Origin: Chryseosolibacter indicum
GTDB lineage: Bacteria; Bacteroidota; Bacteroidia; Cytophagales; Cyclobacteriaceae
DNA: 64,000 nt
Assembly: GCF_018598585.1 (NCBI RefSeq)
Contig: NZ_JAHESD010000011.1
Coordinates: 1 to 64,000, forward strand
Direction of reading: 5' to 3'
Under the pieces are notes generated by a model, which saw only the letters and a program-made list of their open reading frames with translations, was not told the origin of the DNA and did no database searches. Below are positions 50,312 through 60,003 of the stretch, piece by piece. Both the position numbers and the translations under genes were made by a program. Numbering within the stretch: position 1 is the first letter of the stretch; every line of letters starts with the position of its first letter.

Positions 50312-52705
50312 ATGTTTAAGAATTACCTTCTCATTGCTGTCAGGAATCTTTCGAAGAACCTCGGTTATACCTCTATTAATGTAATAGGACTTGCAATAGG
50401 GCTTGCAAGCTGCCTACTCGTTACGCTTTATATCCGGTTCGAATTAAGTTATGAAAACTTCCATAACAACAAGGACAAGATCTATCGTTATATTCCCAGA
50501 GGTGAAAGAGATGGTCTAGTGCGGATGCAGACATTTGCACCTGCCGGATTTGGCCCGCTCGTTAAGGAAAACTTTAGAGAGGTTGAGTCCTTTACAAGGT
50601 TCAGTACAATGGATGAGCGACCATTGCTTAAGCATAATGAGAATGTAATTGATGCTAAAAGTTTGGTGCTTGCTGATCCTGAGTTCTTCAAAATTTTCAG
50701 CTTTAAATTAATTGAGGGTAAAGCAGAAAGTGCACTATCGAGACCATTTACTATTGTGATTTCTAAATCTATAGCCGAAAAACATTTTGCGGGCAGTGCC
50801 TTAGGAAAGATAATAAGGTATGATAATGCCTATGACTTGGAGGTAACCGGCGTATTTGAAGATGTCCCTGCAAACTCACACCTTAAGTTCTCGTACGTGG
50901 TACCCTTTGAAAGCGTTGCTAAAATTGTTGAGGATCGTTATAAAATTCCAGCGCATCAATTTCTAAGTAGCCTGGATGCGTGGAATTATTCAACTTACTT
51001 CTATATACCTAATGCAAAAGACATAAGCGATCTTGCGAAAAGAATTGATAAAAAATTTACAGAAGCAAGAAAAGAAGAATTTGATGCTGAAGCATTAGGC
51101 GACTGGCTTCAGCCATTAAATGAAATACATTTTACAAAAGGTATTAGAGGAGATAGCGCAAATGGAGACATGAACACCATTTTTATTTTTTCTGCAATTG
51201 CTATTATGATTTTGCTTATTGCATGCTTCAACTTTATGAATCTTTCAACTGCCCGAGCGATCAAACGTTCAAAAGAAGTAGGACTAAGAAAAGTGATGGG
51301 AGCAATTAGATATCAATTGATTAAACAGTTTCTAGGAGAAACGTTGGTTCTCGTTCTTATTTCCATGGTTTTATGTATTATTCTCCTTGAGTTTCTAGTT
51401 CCCCTTTTCAACTCTTTAATAGGTCAGCAACTAAATGTAGTCTATTTCGGAAAGAACAGCATCCTTTGGGTGATTGTTGCTGCTGGAACATTAACTGGTT
51501 TAATTGCTGGAAGTTACCCTGCTTTTTATTTAAGTTCCTTTACACCAGCTAAAGTTTTAAAAGGCCAGACAGGAGTTGCAGGAAATGCAGGACTCAGAAA
51601 AGTATTAACCGTAATGCAGTTTGGCGTAGCAACCTTTCTATTAATCGGGACCCTCGTGGTATCCCTGCAAATGCGCTTTATTCAAAATACAAATCTCGGC
51701 TTTAATAAAGAAAACATAATTTATATGAACCCACCCGCTGCGCTGTGGCCTAAGGTTGATGTATTTAAAGAAACTTTAATTTCCCATAATAATATTAAAT
51801 CTGTATCGGTTTCAAATGGTACTCCAGGTATGGAAAATTCAACATGGCGATATGATTTTCCTGGGACAAATATTCCCGAGAGGCCAATGAATACCCTTAT
51901 AATAGATTATGATTATTTAAATACTTATGGGTTAGAGCTGATAGAAGGAAGAAATTTATCTAAAGAATTTGCAACTGATTCACTGGAAGCTTATTTGGTT
52001 AACGAGGCTGCTGTCAGAGACCTGATGATAGAAAAACCAATCGGTCACCCAATCAGAGCGAAGGACGGTCATCCCGTTGGGAGAATAGTGGGAGTTGTTA
52101 AAGATTTCCATTATAGATCTCTACATAGAGCGATAGAGCCACTTGTATTGCGAATTGATCCTGGAAATACGTGGTGCATTTCGGTAAGAATGGGGACAGG
52201 AAATCTTAGCGACAATTTAAAAACTGTTGAAAGAGTATGGAGGCAATTTCAACCTGATTATCCTTTCACATATGAGTTTTTAGATGAAACAATTGAAAGG
52301 CAGTATAGAGCCGACCAAAATACCGGTATACTTTTAACTTCATTTACTATTCTGGCTATTCTTATTGCCTGTTTAGGACTTTTAGGTCTAACCTCCTTTA
52401 TGACTGAACAACGAAAAAAAGAAATCGGAATAAGAAAGGTATTAGGAGCGAGCGTATCAAATATCGTTGTGTTACTTTCACGAGACTTTTCTAAGCTTGT
52501 GCTCATAGGGTTTTTAGTTGTTATACCACTAGCATGGTATGCGGTGCAGAAATGGTTGGAGAACTTTACCTATAAAACTGAGATAAATCCGTTAATATAT
52601 TTGATTGCAGGAATGATCATAGGAATTATAGCGTGGCTTTCAATAGCCTATCAATCTATTAAAGCTGCGACTGTCAATCCAACCGAAACACTTAGAAATG
52701 AGTAA
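50312..52705 (+). CDS. MacB/FtsX-type ABC transporter permease
   Basis: 797 residues. N-terminal helix (SINVIGLAIGLASCLLVTLYIRFEL), a large MacB-type periplasmic domain, three helices (IFIFSAIAIMILLIACFNFMNLSTARAIKRSKEVGLRKVMGA), a second periplasmic domain and three more helices (ILLTSFTILAILIACLGLLGLTSFMTEQRKKEIGIRKVLGAS). This doubled FtsX form is abundant in Bacteroidota and acts in antimicrobial or lipoprotein mechanotransmission; its ATPase is not encoded here. Ends in a strong terminator. Confidence 0.92.
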   Translation: MFKNYLLIAVRNLSKNLGYTSINVIGLAIGLASCLLVTLYIRFELSYENFHNNKDKIYRYIPRGERDGLVRMQTFAPAGFGPLVKENFREVESFTRFSTMDERPLLKHNENVIDAKSLVLADPEFFKIFSFKLIEGKAESALSRPFTIVISKSIAEKHFAGSALGKIIRYDNAYDLEVTGVFEDVPANSHLKFSYVVPFESVAKIVEDRYKIPAHQFLSSLDAWNYSTYFYIPNAKDISDLAKRIDKKFTEARKEEFDAEALGDWLQPLNEIHFTKGIRGDSANGDMNTIFIFSAIAIMILLIACFNFMNLSTARAIKRSKEVGLRKVMGAIRYQLIKQFLGETLVLVLISMVLCIILLEFLVPLFNSLIGQQLNVVYFGKNSILWVIVAAGTLTGLIAGSYPAFYLSSFTPAKVLKGQTGVAGNAGLRKVLTVMQFGVATFLLIGTLVVSLQMRFIQNTNLGFNKENIIYMNPPAALWPKVDVFKETLISHNNIKSVSVSNGTPGMENSTWRYDFPGTNIPERPMNTLIIDYDYLNTYGLELIEGRNLSKEFATDSLEAYLVNEAAVRDLMIEKPIGHPIRAKDGHPVGRIVGVVKDFHYRSLHRAIEPLVLRIDPGNTWCISVRMGTGNLSDNLKTVERVWRQFQPDYPFTYEFLDETIERQYRADQNTGILLTSFTILAILIACLGLLGLTSFMTEQRKKEIGIRKVLGASVSNIVVLLSRDFSKLVLIGFLVVIPLAWYAVQKWLENFTYKTEINPLIYLIAGMIIGIIAWLSIAYQSIKAATVNPTETLRNE

Positions 52706-52714
52706 TAGTTAAAG

Positions 52715-52751
52715 ATGGCCTTGGGGAGATGTAAAGGCCATTCTTTATTTT
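52715..52751 (+). terminator. rho-independent terminator
   Basis: ATGGCCTT / AAGGCCAT stem (52715-52722 with 52734-52741), followed by TCTTTATTTTT. A second inverted repeat TTAAGAT/ATCTTAA (52751-52757 with 52764-52770) spans the stop of the converging gene. Confidence 0.8.
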
Positions 52752-52761
52752 TAAGATAAAT

Positions 52762-53298
52762 TCATCTTAAATCCCTAAGTTTTTTAAAAAACTCCCATGT
52801 AACAATACCGAGGCATACTGATATGTTCAGAGAGTGCTTAGTGCCATATTGAGGAATTTCTAAAGCCATATCTCCTAAAGAGACCGCCTCATCACTCACT
52901 CCATGAACTTCGTTACCAAAAACCAGACAATACTTCTCATCAATATTAGCATTCAGGTTATTTAAAGAAATGCTGTGCGTTGTCTGTTCTATGATAACTA
53001 TCTTATAATTATTCTTTCTGAGGTGTTCCAGCACAAAGGCTGTGCTTTCTGCATATTCCCAGTCAACCGATTGGGTTGCTCCTAATGCAGTTTTCTCTAT
53101 TTCCCGATGAGGAGGCGTCCCTGTTATTCCTGTTAAATAAATCTTTTCTACCTTAAAAGCATCAGCTGTTCTAAAAGCCGAGCCTACATTATGAAGGCTT
53201 CTTACGTTATCAAGAACAATGGTAATTGGAAGTTTAACTGATTCCTTAAATTCATCAACGGTAATTCTCCCAAGTTCCTCAAGTTTTAGTTTTTTCAT
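52762..53298 (-). CDS. TrmH/SpoU family RNA methyltransferase
   Basis: 178 residues, SPOUT knot fold: motif 1 LDNVRSLHNVGSAFRTADAF, motif 2 LVFGNEVHGVSDEAV, motif 3 IPQYGTKHSLNISVCLGIVTWEF. It methylates a ribose 2'-OH in tRNA or rRNA; the target site cannot be read from the sequence. It is short, without the substrate-binding N-domain of RlmB. Confidence 0.9.
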   Translation of the reverse strand: MKKLKLEELGRITVDEFKESVKLPITIVLDNVRSLHNVGSAFRTADAFKVEKIYLTGITGTPPHREIEKTALGATQSVDWEYAESTAFVLEHLRKNNYKIVIIEQTTHSISLNNLNANIDEKYCLVFGNEVHGVSDEAVSLGDMALEIPQYGTKHSLNISVCLGIVTWEFFKKLRDLR

Positions 53299-53462
53299 AC
53301 CCGCAAATTAATTGTGACAACTCAATTGTGCTGTATTTCTTGCCTGATTTGTAATTTATACCTCGGCGCGAAAGTAAAATGGGCATATTGAAGGAATAAG
53401 AGGAGGTTAAAGAGCTTTCAAGAAAAAAAATCTTTGGGAAAAAACATCCCGCAGTAGTTTTC

Positions 53463-53470
53463 TATCTTTG
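53463..53470 (+). promoter_or_regulatory. -7 box abutting the mutS start codon
   Basis: TATCTTTG fits TAnnTTTG and ends 5 bases before the ATG. No TTG lies 17-20 bases upstream (nearest at 53434-53436, 26 bases away). Confidence 0.4.
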
Positions 53471-53475
53471 TTTTT

Positions 53476-56088
53476 ATGGCTGAGGCGAAAACCACTACTG
53501 AAACCCCGCTCATGAAGCAATACAATGCTATAAAGGCAAAGTATCCAGGGGCATTACTTCTTTTTAGGGTTGGCGATTTTTATGAGACTTTCGGGCAGGA
53601 CGCTATTGCTGCCAGTAAAGTACTTGATATTGTACTTACAAAAAGGGGTGCGGGGTCTAGTTCAGAAACGGAACTTGCGGGCTTTCCACATCACTCTCTT
53701 GACACATACCTGCCAAAGCTGGTTAAGGCAGGCCATCGGGTAGCTATCTGCGATCAACTTGAAGATCCCCGTTTTGTAAAAGGTATTGTTAAAAGAGGAG
53801 TTACTGAGCTTGTTACGCCGGGCCTCTCTTATAATGACAATGTTCTCGACCGAAAGCAAAACAACTTCCTGGCTTCTGTTTTTTCAGGAAAAGAGATGCT
53901 TGGTGTGTCTTTTCTCGATGTATCTACTGGCGAGTTTTATGCTGCGCAAGGCAATGAAAGTTACGTGCTCAAGCTTATTCAGGGCTTTGCTCCTTCTGAA
54001 ATTATTTTCAGCAAGCAGTCACGTGATAAACTTGAAAAACTTTTAGGCGATGAGTATAATACTTTTGCTCTTGAAGAGTGGGTATATGGGTTTGATTATG
54101 CTTATGAAAAACTTATCAATCAGTTCAAAACCGCTTCTCTAAAAGGTTTTGGTATTGACGAAATGGGAGAAGCTATTATTGCTGCCGGAGCTATTCTCCA
54201 TTACCTGGAAGATACTGAACACAGGGATACTTCTCATATCGCATATATTTCTCGTATAGATGAGGACAAATACGTTTGGCTTGATAAGTTTACTATACGC
54301 AATCTTGAAATTGTTTACGCACAACACGAGGGTGGTGTACCGCTGATTGATATTCTTGATCAGACGGCTACACCCATGGGATCTCGTCAACTTCGAAAAT
54401 GGATGATCCTCCCCCTAAAGGATAAGATTGCGATTGAAGAACGTCTTAAAGTTGTTGATGAGTTTCACAAAGACAACACGCTTTCGGAAAAGCTTCTTGA
54501 ACAATTAAGGCAAATCGCCGACCTTGAACGATTAATTTCAAAAGTTGCTGTTAACCGCATCAACCCAAGAGAAATGCTTCAGCTTAAAAAATCTCTGAAG
54601 TGCATCGCTCCCATACGCCAACAACTTATTCAGCATTCATCCAACGAATTAAAGAAGTTAGCTGATCAACTCCATCTTTGTGAATTCCTGACAGAAAAAA
54701 TTGAGAAAGAGTTAAGAGAAGATGTTTCCATTTTAAGCAACCAGGGTGGATTAATCAAAGAGGGCGTAGATGCAGAGTTAGATGAACTTCAAAAAATTGC
54801 CTTTTCAGGAAAAGATTATCTCCTGCAAATTCAGAAGCGGGAGGTTGAACGAACCGGAATTTCATCTTTAAAGATTTCGTATAACAAAGTTTTCGGTTAC
54901 TACTTAGAAGTAAGTAATGCAAATAAGGACAAAGTACCTTCGGATTGGATCCGGAAACAGACGCTGGCAAATGCTGAACGTTTTATTACTGAAGAGCTGA
55001 AGGTGTATGAAGAAAAGATTCTTCATGCAGAGGAAAAACTTGTTGTGATAGAACAGCGTATTTTTAATGCGCTTGTTCATCATGCCGCAGAATTTGTTCC
55101 TCAAATACAGCAGAATGCACGTGTATTAGCACAAATAGATTGCCTGCTTTCTTTTTCTACTGTGGCTAAGAACAATCGGTATGTAAGGCCAGATATTAAT
55201 GAGTCTTTAATTATAGACATTAAATCAGGTCGACACCCCGTTATTGAAAAGCAATTGCCTGTTGGTGAAACGTATGTTCCTAACGATATATTTCTTGATA
55301 GCGAGAAGCAACAAATATTAATAATTACCGGACCTAACATGGCGGGAAAGTCAGCATTGCTCAGGCAGACTGCCTTAATCGTACTTCTTGCTCAGATAGG
55401 ATGTTTTGTTCCTGCCACAAGTGCTAGTATCGGTATAGTAGACAAGATTTTTACGAGAGTAGGAGCCTCCGATAATCTTTCACGGGGAGAATCAACTTTT
55501 ATGGTTGAAATGACCGAGACAGCGAGCATCCTTAACAATCTCAGCAATCGAAGTCTTATTTTAATGGATGAGATCGGAAGAGGTACAAGTACTTATGATG
55601 GAGTTTCTATCGCCTGGGCTATAGTTGAATATCTTCATAACCACAGCCATAAAGATTGTAAACCAAAAACTTTATTTGCTACTCATTATCACGAGCTTAA
55701 TCAACTCCAAGAAGATCTTGTAAGAGTTAAGAACTTTAATGTATCGGTAAAAGAAGTTGGCGATAAGATCATCTTCATGCGCAAACTTAAAGAAGGAGGC
55801 AGTGAACACAGCTTTGGCATTCACGTAGCACAGCTAGCAGGTATGCCGAATAAAGTAGTTTTCAGGGCTAACGAAATTCTTCATTTTCTAGAAAAAGACA
55901 GGCATAAGAACGAAAAGAAAAAAGTTCAGGATATACCCAAACCAATACCTCAAATGAGTTTGTTTGAGAGCGACCCCCGGTTAAGAGAGATGGAAGAGAT
56001 GCTAGTGAAAATTGACATTAATACCATAAGCCCGGTAGAAGCACTTCTAAAATTGAACGAAGTATTAACCGTCTTAAAGAGAAAATAA
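53476..56088 (+). CDS. mutS: DNA mismatch repair protein MutS
   Basis: 870 residues, full length. Mismatch-binding FYE motif in FRVGDFYETFG (about 31-41), lever and clamp domains to about 570, then the ATPase with Walker A GPNMAGKSALLRQ (619-631), Walker B LILMDEIGRGTSTYDG (near 693-708) and the HYHEL motif. Recognises mismatches and recruits MutL. A possible -7 box sits 5 bases before the ATG. Confidence 0.97.
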   Translation: MAEAKTTTETPLMKQYNAIKAKYPGALLLFRVGDFYETFGQDAIAASKVLDIVLTKRGAGSSSETELAGFPHHSLDTYLPKLVKAGHRVAICDQLEDPRFVKGIVKRGVTELVTPGLSYNDNVLDRKQNNFLASVFSGKEMLGVSFLDVSTGEFYAAQGNESYVLKLIQGFAPSEIIFSKQSRDKLEKLLGDEYNTFALEEWVYGFDYAYEKLINQFKTASLKGFGIDEMGEAIIAAGAILHYLEDTEHRDTSHIAYISRIDEDKYVWLDKFTIRNLEIVYAQHEGGVPLIDILDQTATPMGSRQLRKWMILPLKDKIAIEERLKVVDEFHKDNTLSEKLLEQLRQIADLERLISKVAVNRINPREMLQLKKSLKCIAPIRQQLIQHSSNELKKLADQLHLCEFLTEKIEKELREDVSILSNQGGLIKEGVDAELDELQKIAFSGKDYLLQIQKREVERTGISSLKISYNKVFGYYLEVSNANKDKVPSDWIRKQTLANAERFITEELKVYEEKILHAEEKLVVIEQRIFNALVHHAAEFVPQIQQNARVLAQIDCLLSFSTVAKNNRYVRPDINESLIIDIKSGRHPVIEKQLPVGETYVPNDIFLDSEKQQILIITGPNMAGKSALLRQTALIVLLAQIGCFVPATSASIGIVDKIFTRVGASDNLSRGESTFMVEMTETASILNNLSNRSLILMDEIGRGTSTYDGVSIAWAIVEYLHNHSHKDCKPKTLFATHYHELNQLQEDLVRVKNFNVSVKEVGDKIIFMRKLKEGGSEHSFGIHVAQLAGMPNKVVFRANEILHFLEKDRHKNEKKKVQDIPKPIPQMSLFESDPRLREMEEMLVKIDINTISPVEALLKLNEVLTVLKRK

Positions 56089-56321
56089 AACAGCCTTTCT
56101 TTAGAATAATAAGTATTCTTGCGTAAGTACTTCAACTTATTTGATACTTGCCTAACAAGTGTTTCTCTGTGTTTTCAATATTTGAAGATATTTATTTAAC
56201 CCGCGCAATGAATTTTAAACATTACACACGACCTTTGTAAAAAATTTTTTTGATTCGCATGCATTAATTTCAGCAGGTGCTTGCGAACCTTATTGTATCA
56301 CTCTGCTGTTCGTTAGAGACC

Positions 56322-57263
56322 ATGAGTCAAAGTTTAAGTCCTGAAGTAAGAAACAAGCCAATCCTGAAGCAAGAGATTGCGTTTGCTGTCGTTCACCTGA
56401 TTCCTTTTGCAGCTATTTGGACAGGTGCAACAATGTTTGATTGGATCGTATGTGGGGTCCTGTATGTTTTCCGCATGTTTTGGGTAACAGGTGGTTATCA
56501 CCGTTATTTTTCACACAAGTCGTATAAGACCTCACGCTGGTTTCAGTTTATCATTGCATTTATGGCTCAAACATCGGCACAGAAAGGTGCTTTATGGTGG
56601 GCTGCACATCATCGCCATCACCATCGCCATAGCGATACACCAGCCGATCCTCACTCTATGAAGATCTACGGCTTTTGGTACTCGCATATCGGGTGGATTG
56701 TTGGTCCTGATTTTAAGGAAACAGATTACAAGACAATAGGCGACTATGCTAAATACCCTGAGCTTGTTTGGTTAAATAAATTTCATGCTGTTCCGGCTAT
56801 TGTCTTGGCTATAGCTGTTACAGCTCTTGGCGCTTATGTTAATGGTGGGAGCGTATCGCTGATGTTTACACATCATGGCTTGTCTACCTTATTTATTGGT
56901 TTCTTTTTGAGTACTGTTATCCTGTATCACGGAACATTCTCTATAAATTCAATCATGCATAAATTCGGCTTTCAGCGTTACGAATCGGATGATGAGTCGA
57001 AAAACAGCATCTGGCTTGCCTTGCTTACGCTGGGTGAAGGATGGCATAACAACCACCACTATTATGAAGTATCCTCACGCCAAGGATTTTTCTGGTGGGA
57101 GATTGATATCACCTATTATATTCTAAAAGGTTTAGCAGCTGTTGGGCTTATCTGGGATCTTAAAGGTGTTCCAAAGCACATTAAGTATTCTAAAAACAAG
57201 CAGCATGCACAGCAATTGAAGAAAGAAGCGCTGCAGCAACAGCCTTTGAAAGAGGTTGCTTAG
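56322..57263 (+). CDS. acyl-CoA/fatty acid delta-9 desaturase
   Basis: 313 residues from ATG 56322 (MSQSLSPEVRNKP); an in-frame codon 15 upstream gives an unlikely start. Integral membrane desaturase with three histidine boxes HRYFSH, HHRHHHRHSD (HxxHH type) and HNNHHYY, and four predicted helices. It would place a cis double bond in fatty acyl chains for membrane fluidity. Strong terminator follows. Confidence 0.92.
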   Translation: MSQSLSPEVRNKPILKQEIAFAVVHLIPFAAIWTGATMFDWIVCGVLYVFRMFWVTGGYHRYFSHKSYKTSRWFQFIIAFMAQTSAQKGALWWAAHHRHHHRHSDTPADPHSMKIYGFWYSHIGWIVGPDFKETDYKTIGDYAKYPELVWLNKFHAVPAIVLAIAVTALGAYVNGGSVSLMFTHHGLSTLFIGFFLSTVILYHGTFSINSIMHKFGFQRYESDDESKNSIWLALLTLGEGWHNNHHYYEVSSRQGFFWWEIDITYYILKGLAAVGLIWDLKGVPKHIKYSKNKQHAQQLKKEALQQQPLKEVA

Positions 57264-57273
57264 AATTTGATAA

Positions 57274-57322
57274 AAGAATCTGCTATTAATTTTTTAAAAA
57301 AGTAGCAGATTCTTGCATTTTT
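57274..57322 (+). terminator. rho-independent terminator
   Basis: Perfect 12-bp stem (57274-57285 with 57303-57314), then GCATTTTT, just past the desaturase stop. Its right end overlaps the -33 TTG of the tRNA promoter. Confidence 0.85.
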
Positions 57323-57342
57323 AGAAACGCTCACTAAATTTG
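57313..57342 (+). promoter_or_regulatory. tRNA-Gly/tRNA-Leu promoter
   Basis: TTG (57313-57315), 19 bases, TAAATTTG (57335-57342): a perfect Bacteroidota promoter, 33 bases before tRNA-Gly. Confidence 0.8.
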
Positions 57343-57375
57343 CAGTCCCTTTACAGATATAAGGAAAGGAAATAA

Positions 57376-57449
<74 letters not shown>

Positions 57450-57454
57450 AACAG

Positions 57455-57480
57455 CCCCTCTGACGGAGGGGATTGTTATT
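57455..57480 (+). terminator. hairpin between the two tRNA genes
   Basis: CCCCTC / GAGGGG (57455-57460 with 57466-57471), then ATTGTTATTTT. Either a terminator after tRNA-Gly or a processing hairpin, since tRNA-Leu has no clear promoter of its own. Confidence 0.55.
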
Positions 57481-57502
57481 TTAAGAGGTTTTAATAAACC
57501 AC

Positions 57503-57588
57503 GCCTTGGTGGTGGAATTGGTAGACACGCAGGACTTAAAATCCTGTGGCTAGTAATAGCTGTGCGGGTTCAAGTCCCGCCCGAGGTA
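57503..57588 (+). tRNA. tRNA-Leu(UAA)
   Basis: 86 bases with a long variable arm, as in class II tRNAs. Acceptor stem 57503-57509 with 57581-57587 (first pair a G-T wobble), anticodon loop CTTAAAA with anticodon TAA, T-arm GCGGGTTCAAGTCCCGC. CCA not encoded. Confidence 0.95.
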
Positions 57589-57902
57589 CTTTTATCCTGT
57601 TTATTATTCTGTATTCACTGCCTGAAATCCCTATCTACAGAGCGTTACTCTAACACTACGACCATCCTGATAACGACGTCTCAAACATTCCTGCCCCTAC
57701 ATATGCAGCAGGAGAGCACAATAAAGCTAAGTCCAGACTGTGCGTCTATGCTTTTAATTGGCTAACACACTGATTAAAAGTGGGTAGGTAGTAACAGCCG
57801 CGCGAATCAACTTTAATTTTCCCAGTTTCTCAGAAGAAGCGTCATTAATTTCACCTGTAAGGAAGCGTTTGAAGTCTCGGTAATCGAGTCTATATCTATA
57901 AA
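57589..57902. other. intergenic region after the tRNA genes
   Basis: No recognised gene. On minus, a frame from about 57918 to the stop at 57754 is open for some 55 codons with coding-like content (RLDYRDFKRFLTGE, then KLGKLKLIRAAV) but has no ATG or good start. It could be a gene remnant beside a tRNA or chance; I saw no direct repeat of the tRNA 3' end that would mark an attachment site. Confidence 0.35.
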
Positions 57903-57937
57903 AAAGAAAAAAGTCCTGCCAGGATTAAGCAGGACTT
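57903..57937 (-). terminator. rho-independent terminator
   Basis: AAGTCCTGC / GCAGGACTT stem (57911-57919 with 57929-57937), followed on minus by TTTTCTTTTTT. Ends the PQQ-like protein gene. Confidence 0.85.
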
Positions 57938-57960
57938 CAATACGGTTAAAATAGTTTGGA

Positions 57961-59769
57961 TTATAGTCCAAAGGATGCTAATTCTGATCCCTTAGCTGTA
58001 CCGTTTATTACAACGAAAAGCTGACCTGTTACCTGATCTATTTCATAAAGAGGGTCTAAAGATTTTAATACAATTTTACCTTTTTCAGCGCCTGTTGCTT
58101 TATCGACTTTAACCATTCCAATACGTTTTGTATTGCCTTCTTCAACTCTTGTCATTATATACGTCGCATCCTGAGTTGCAAAGGTCTTCTTTCTGTTTGC
58201 TATTATTTCATTAATTCCGCCTACAATTTCATCGCCTCTTTTTGAGCGCTGTATATTAACTGTGTTTGGTTTGTTAGGATCTTGTGTTGCCTCAAGATTC
58301 GATGCTGTAGCATATACTTTTCCTACAGTACCCAATATTTTAGCTCCTGTACCAAGCGATGCAGGCTTGTAATATACTGAATAAGCTACCTTGCCTTCAG
58401 GTGTGATTAACCACATGTTCTGCGCTGAGCTCAGGAGATAACCATTGCTTAACAATTCAATATTTTGTACGTCTTCGTCACTACCTTTAAACTTGATGTC
58501 TTGTGCAACAAGTTGATAATTTAAAGATGTCATATCTACCCGATAAAGCTTTTCGTCAGAGTAAATAAGTGCGATTTTATCATCAATATAGGTTACAGGA
58601 GAAGCCTTAAGTTTAATTCTCTTTTTCCAGATCGTATCATCCCCCGTTTTAAGATCTACCATGTTTGCCTCCTCCGCATTTGCGAACAGTATACCTTTTG
58701 GGGTTAATTCAAAACTTACAACAGGCATATCTGTTTTATATGGTCTTTTCCAGAGCTCCGCTCCTGAAAAACTGATATAATCAAATGCAGAAGTCTTCTC
58801 ATCACTACTGAAAACTAAAATACCGTCAGCAGTAAACTTTAGTGTTTTAAAGGTATTGGCAAATACAACTGGCTTTTTCCAAACCGCCTTACCTGTAGTG
58901 TTATCAATTACAGTTATATCAGTTGATGTAACAACGTACATCTGATTGTCTTTGCTAGGGATGAACATTTGAAATTCTCCTGAGATTTTGAAAGGGTCTT
59001 TCCATAGTTCCTTTCCATCCGCGAGTGTCAAAGCCTTAATTTTTCTTCCGGACCCTAGATAAACTACGCTACCATCGTCAGAGAAATTGAGGCGACCTAT
59101 CCCCTTTTCATTTTCATTTTCCCAAAGTAGTTTTCCGGTTTGGCCATCAAGTCTTTTCAAAATTTTATCGTCAGGAAACAATATGTTACCATCCTTATCG
59201 CTAACAGGTGAAGCATCCAAAGCTGATTTGACAGTTTGTTTCAAAGCACCCAAGCCGACGCCGGTTTTCCTGTCAGGTAAATCGAAACGCCAACGCTCTT
59301 TACCTGATTCAATATCAATTAACGCAAGAAATACTTTCTTATCTTGTTTAAGTTCAAGAAGGAGCGCTCCAAGATCGAGAAGCGGACTCTTTTCTCTTAC
59401 TGTAACATTGGCTTCAAGCGTATTATAAATGATACGACCTGAGGTGTAATCGATAATGTTTGTTTGCGTCTTTAAGCTTTTAAGTGGGTTACTGCTTTCA
59501 TAAATAGCGAAGGGTGTTCCTTCAATTTCTATAAAACTTTCCTTGGTTACCTGATTGATTCCCTTCATTTCCCACAACTTCTGCTGCGAAGTGGGATCTA
59601 TGGAAAGCAGTGCGTTATTTGTTGAGATTAAGAGATTTCCTGTTGGAAGGATTTTCATCCAATCAGTTTTGCTTTCAAGATCGAGTTTCCATTTTGGTTC
59701 AACATCTTGTGCTTGCGCTCTGATTAACAGAACAAACAAGAGTGACAATGACAAGAGAGTCCTTTTCAT
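57961..59769 (-). CDS. secreted PQQ-like beta-propeller repeat protein
   Basis: 602 residues with signal peptide (LLSLSLLFVLLIRAQAQ). Repeated propeller blades of the PQQ_2 type: LDGQTGKLLWENENEKG, LTLADGKELWKDPF, IDNTTGKAVWKKPV, IDIESGKERWRFDL. No cofactor-binding residues are evident, so it is probably a scaffold (BamB-like fold) or binding protein rather than a dehydrogenase. Single-gene unit with its own terminator. Confidence 0.88.
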   Translation of the reverse strand: MKRTLLSLSLLFVLLIRAQAQDVEPKWKLDLESKTDWMKILPTGNLLISTNNALLSIDPTSQQKLWEMKGINQVTKESFIEIEGTPFAIYESSNPLKSLKTQTNIIDYTSGRIIYNTLEANVTVREKSPLLDLGALLLELKQDKKVFLALIDIESGKERWRFDLPDRKTGVGLGALKQTVKSALDASPVSDKDGNILFPDDKILKRLDGQTGKLLWENENEKGIGRLNFSDDGSVVYLGSGRKIKALTLADGKELWKDPFKISGEFQMFIPSKDNQMYVVTSTDITVIDNTTGKAVWKKPVVFANTFKTLKFTADGILVFSSDEKTSAFDYISFSGAELWKRPYKTDMPVVSFELTPKGILFANAEEANMVDLKTGDDTIWKKRIKLKASPVTYIDDKIALIYSDEKLYRVDMTSLNYQLVAQDIKFKGSDEDVQNIELLSNGYLLSSAQNMWLITPEGKVAYSVYYKPASLGTGAKILGTVGKVYATASNLEATQDPNKPNTVNIQRSKRGDEIVGGINEIIANRKKTFATQDATYIMTRVEEGNTKRIGMVKVDKATGAEKGKIVLKSLDPLYEIDQVTGQLFVVINGTAKGSELASFGL

Positions 59770-60003
59770 AGTGAGGTTTGTATTTAAATTTATTACTGTA
59801 AAGTTAGCGGCTACTGGAGAGAATGGAAACGAATCAGATTTTTGCCAAGTACAATTTTATTGAAAACGCAAACTCAGAAGTTGAGAATATTAAATTATAA
59901 CAAAATGAACAGCCTGATTACGAATAGATTAAAAGCAGCATTAGTCCTTTTTGACTAGTAAAAAACAGGTGAGATAAGCAACCATATTAAAGTAAATTCT
60001 ATG

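Noticed and set aside
59823-59900. 25-residue plus-strand frame preceded by GGAGAGA
   Set aside because: Too short and polar, with no other sign of coding; the purine run alone is not evidence in this phylum.
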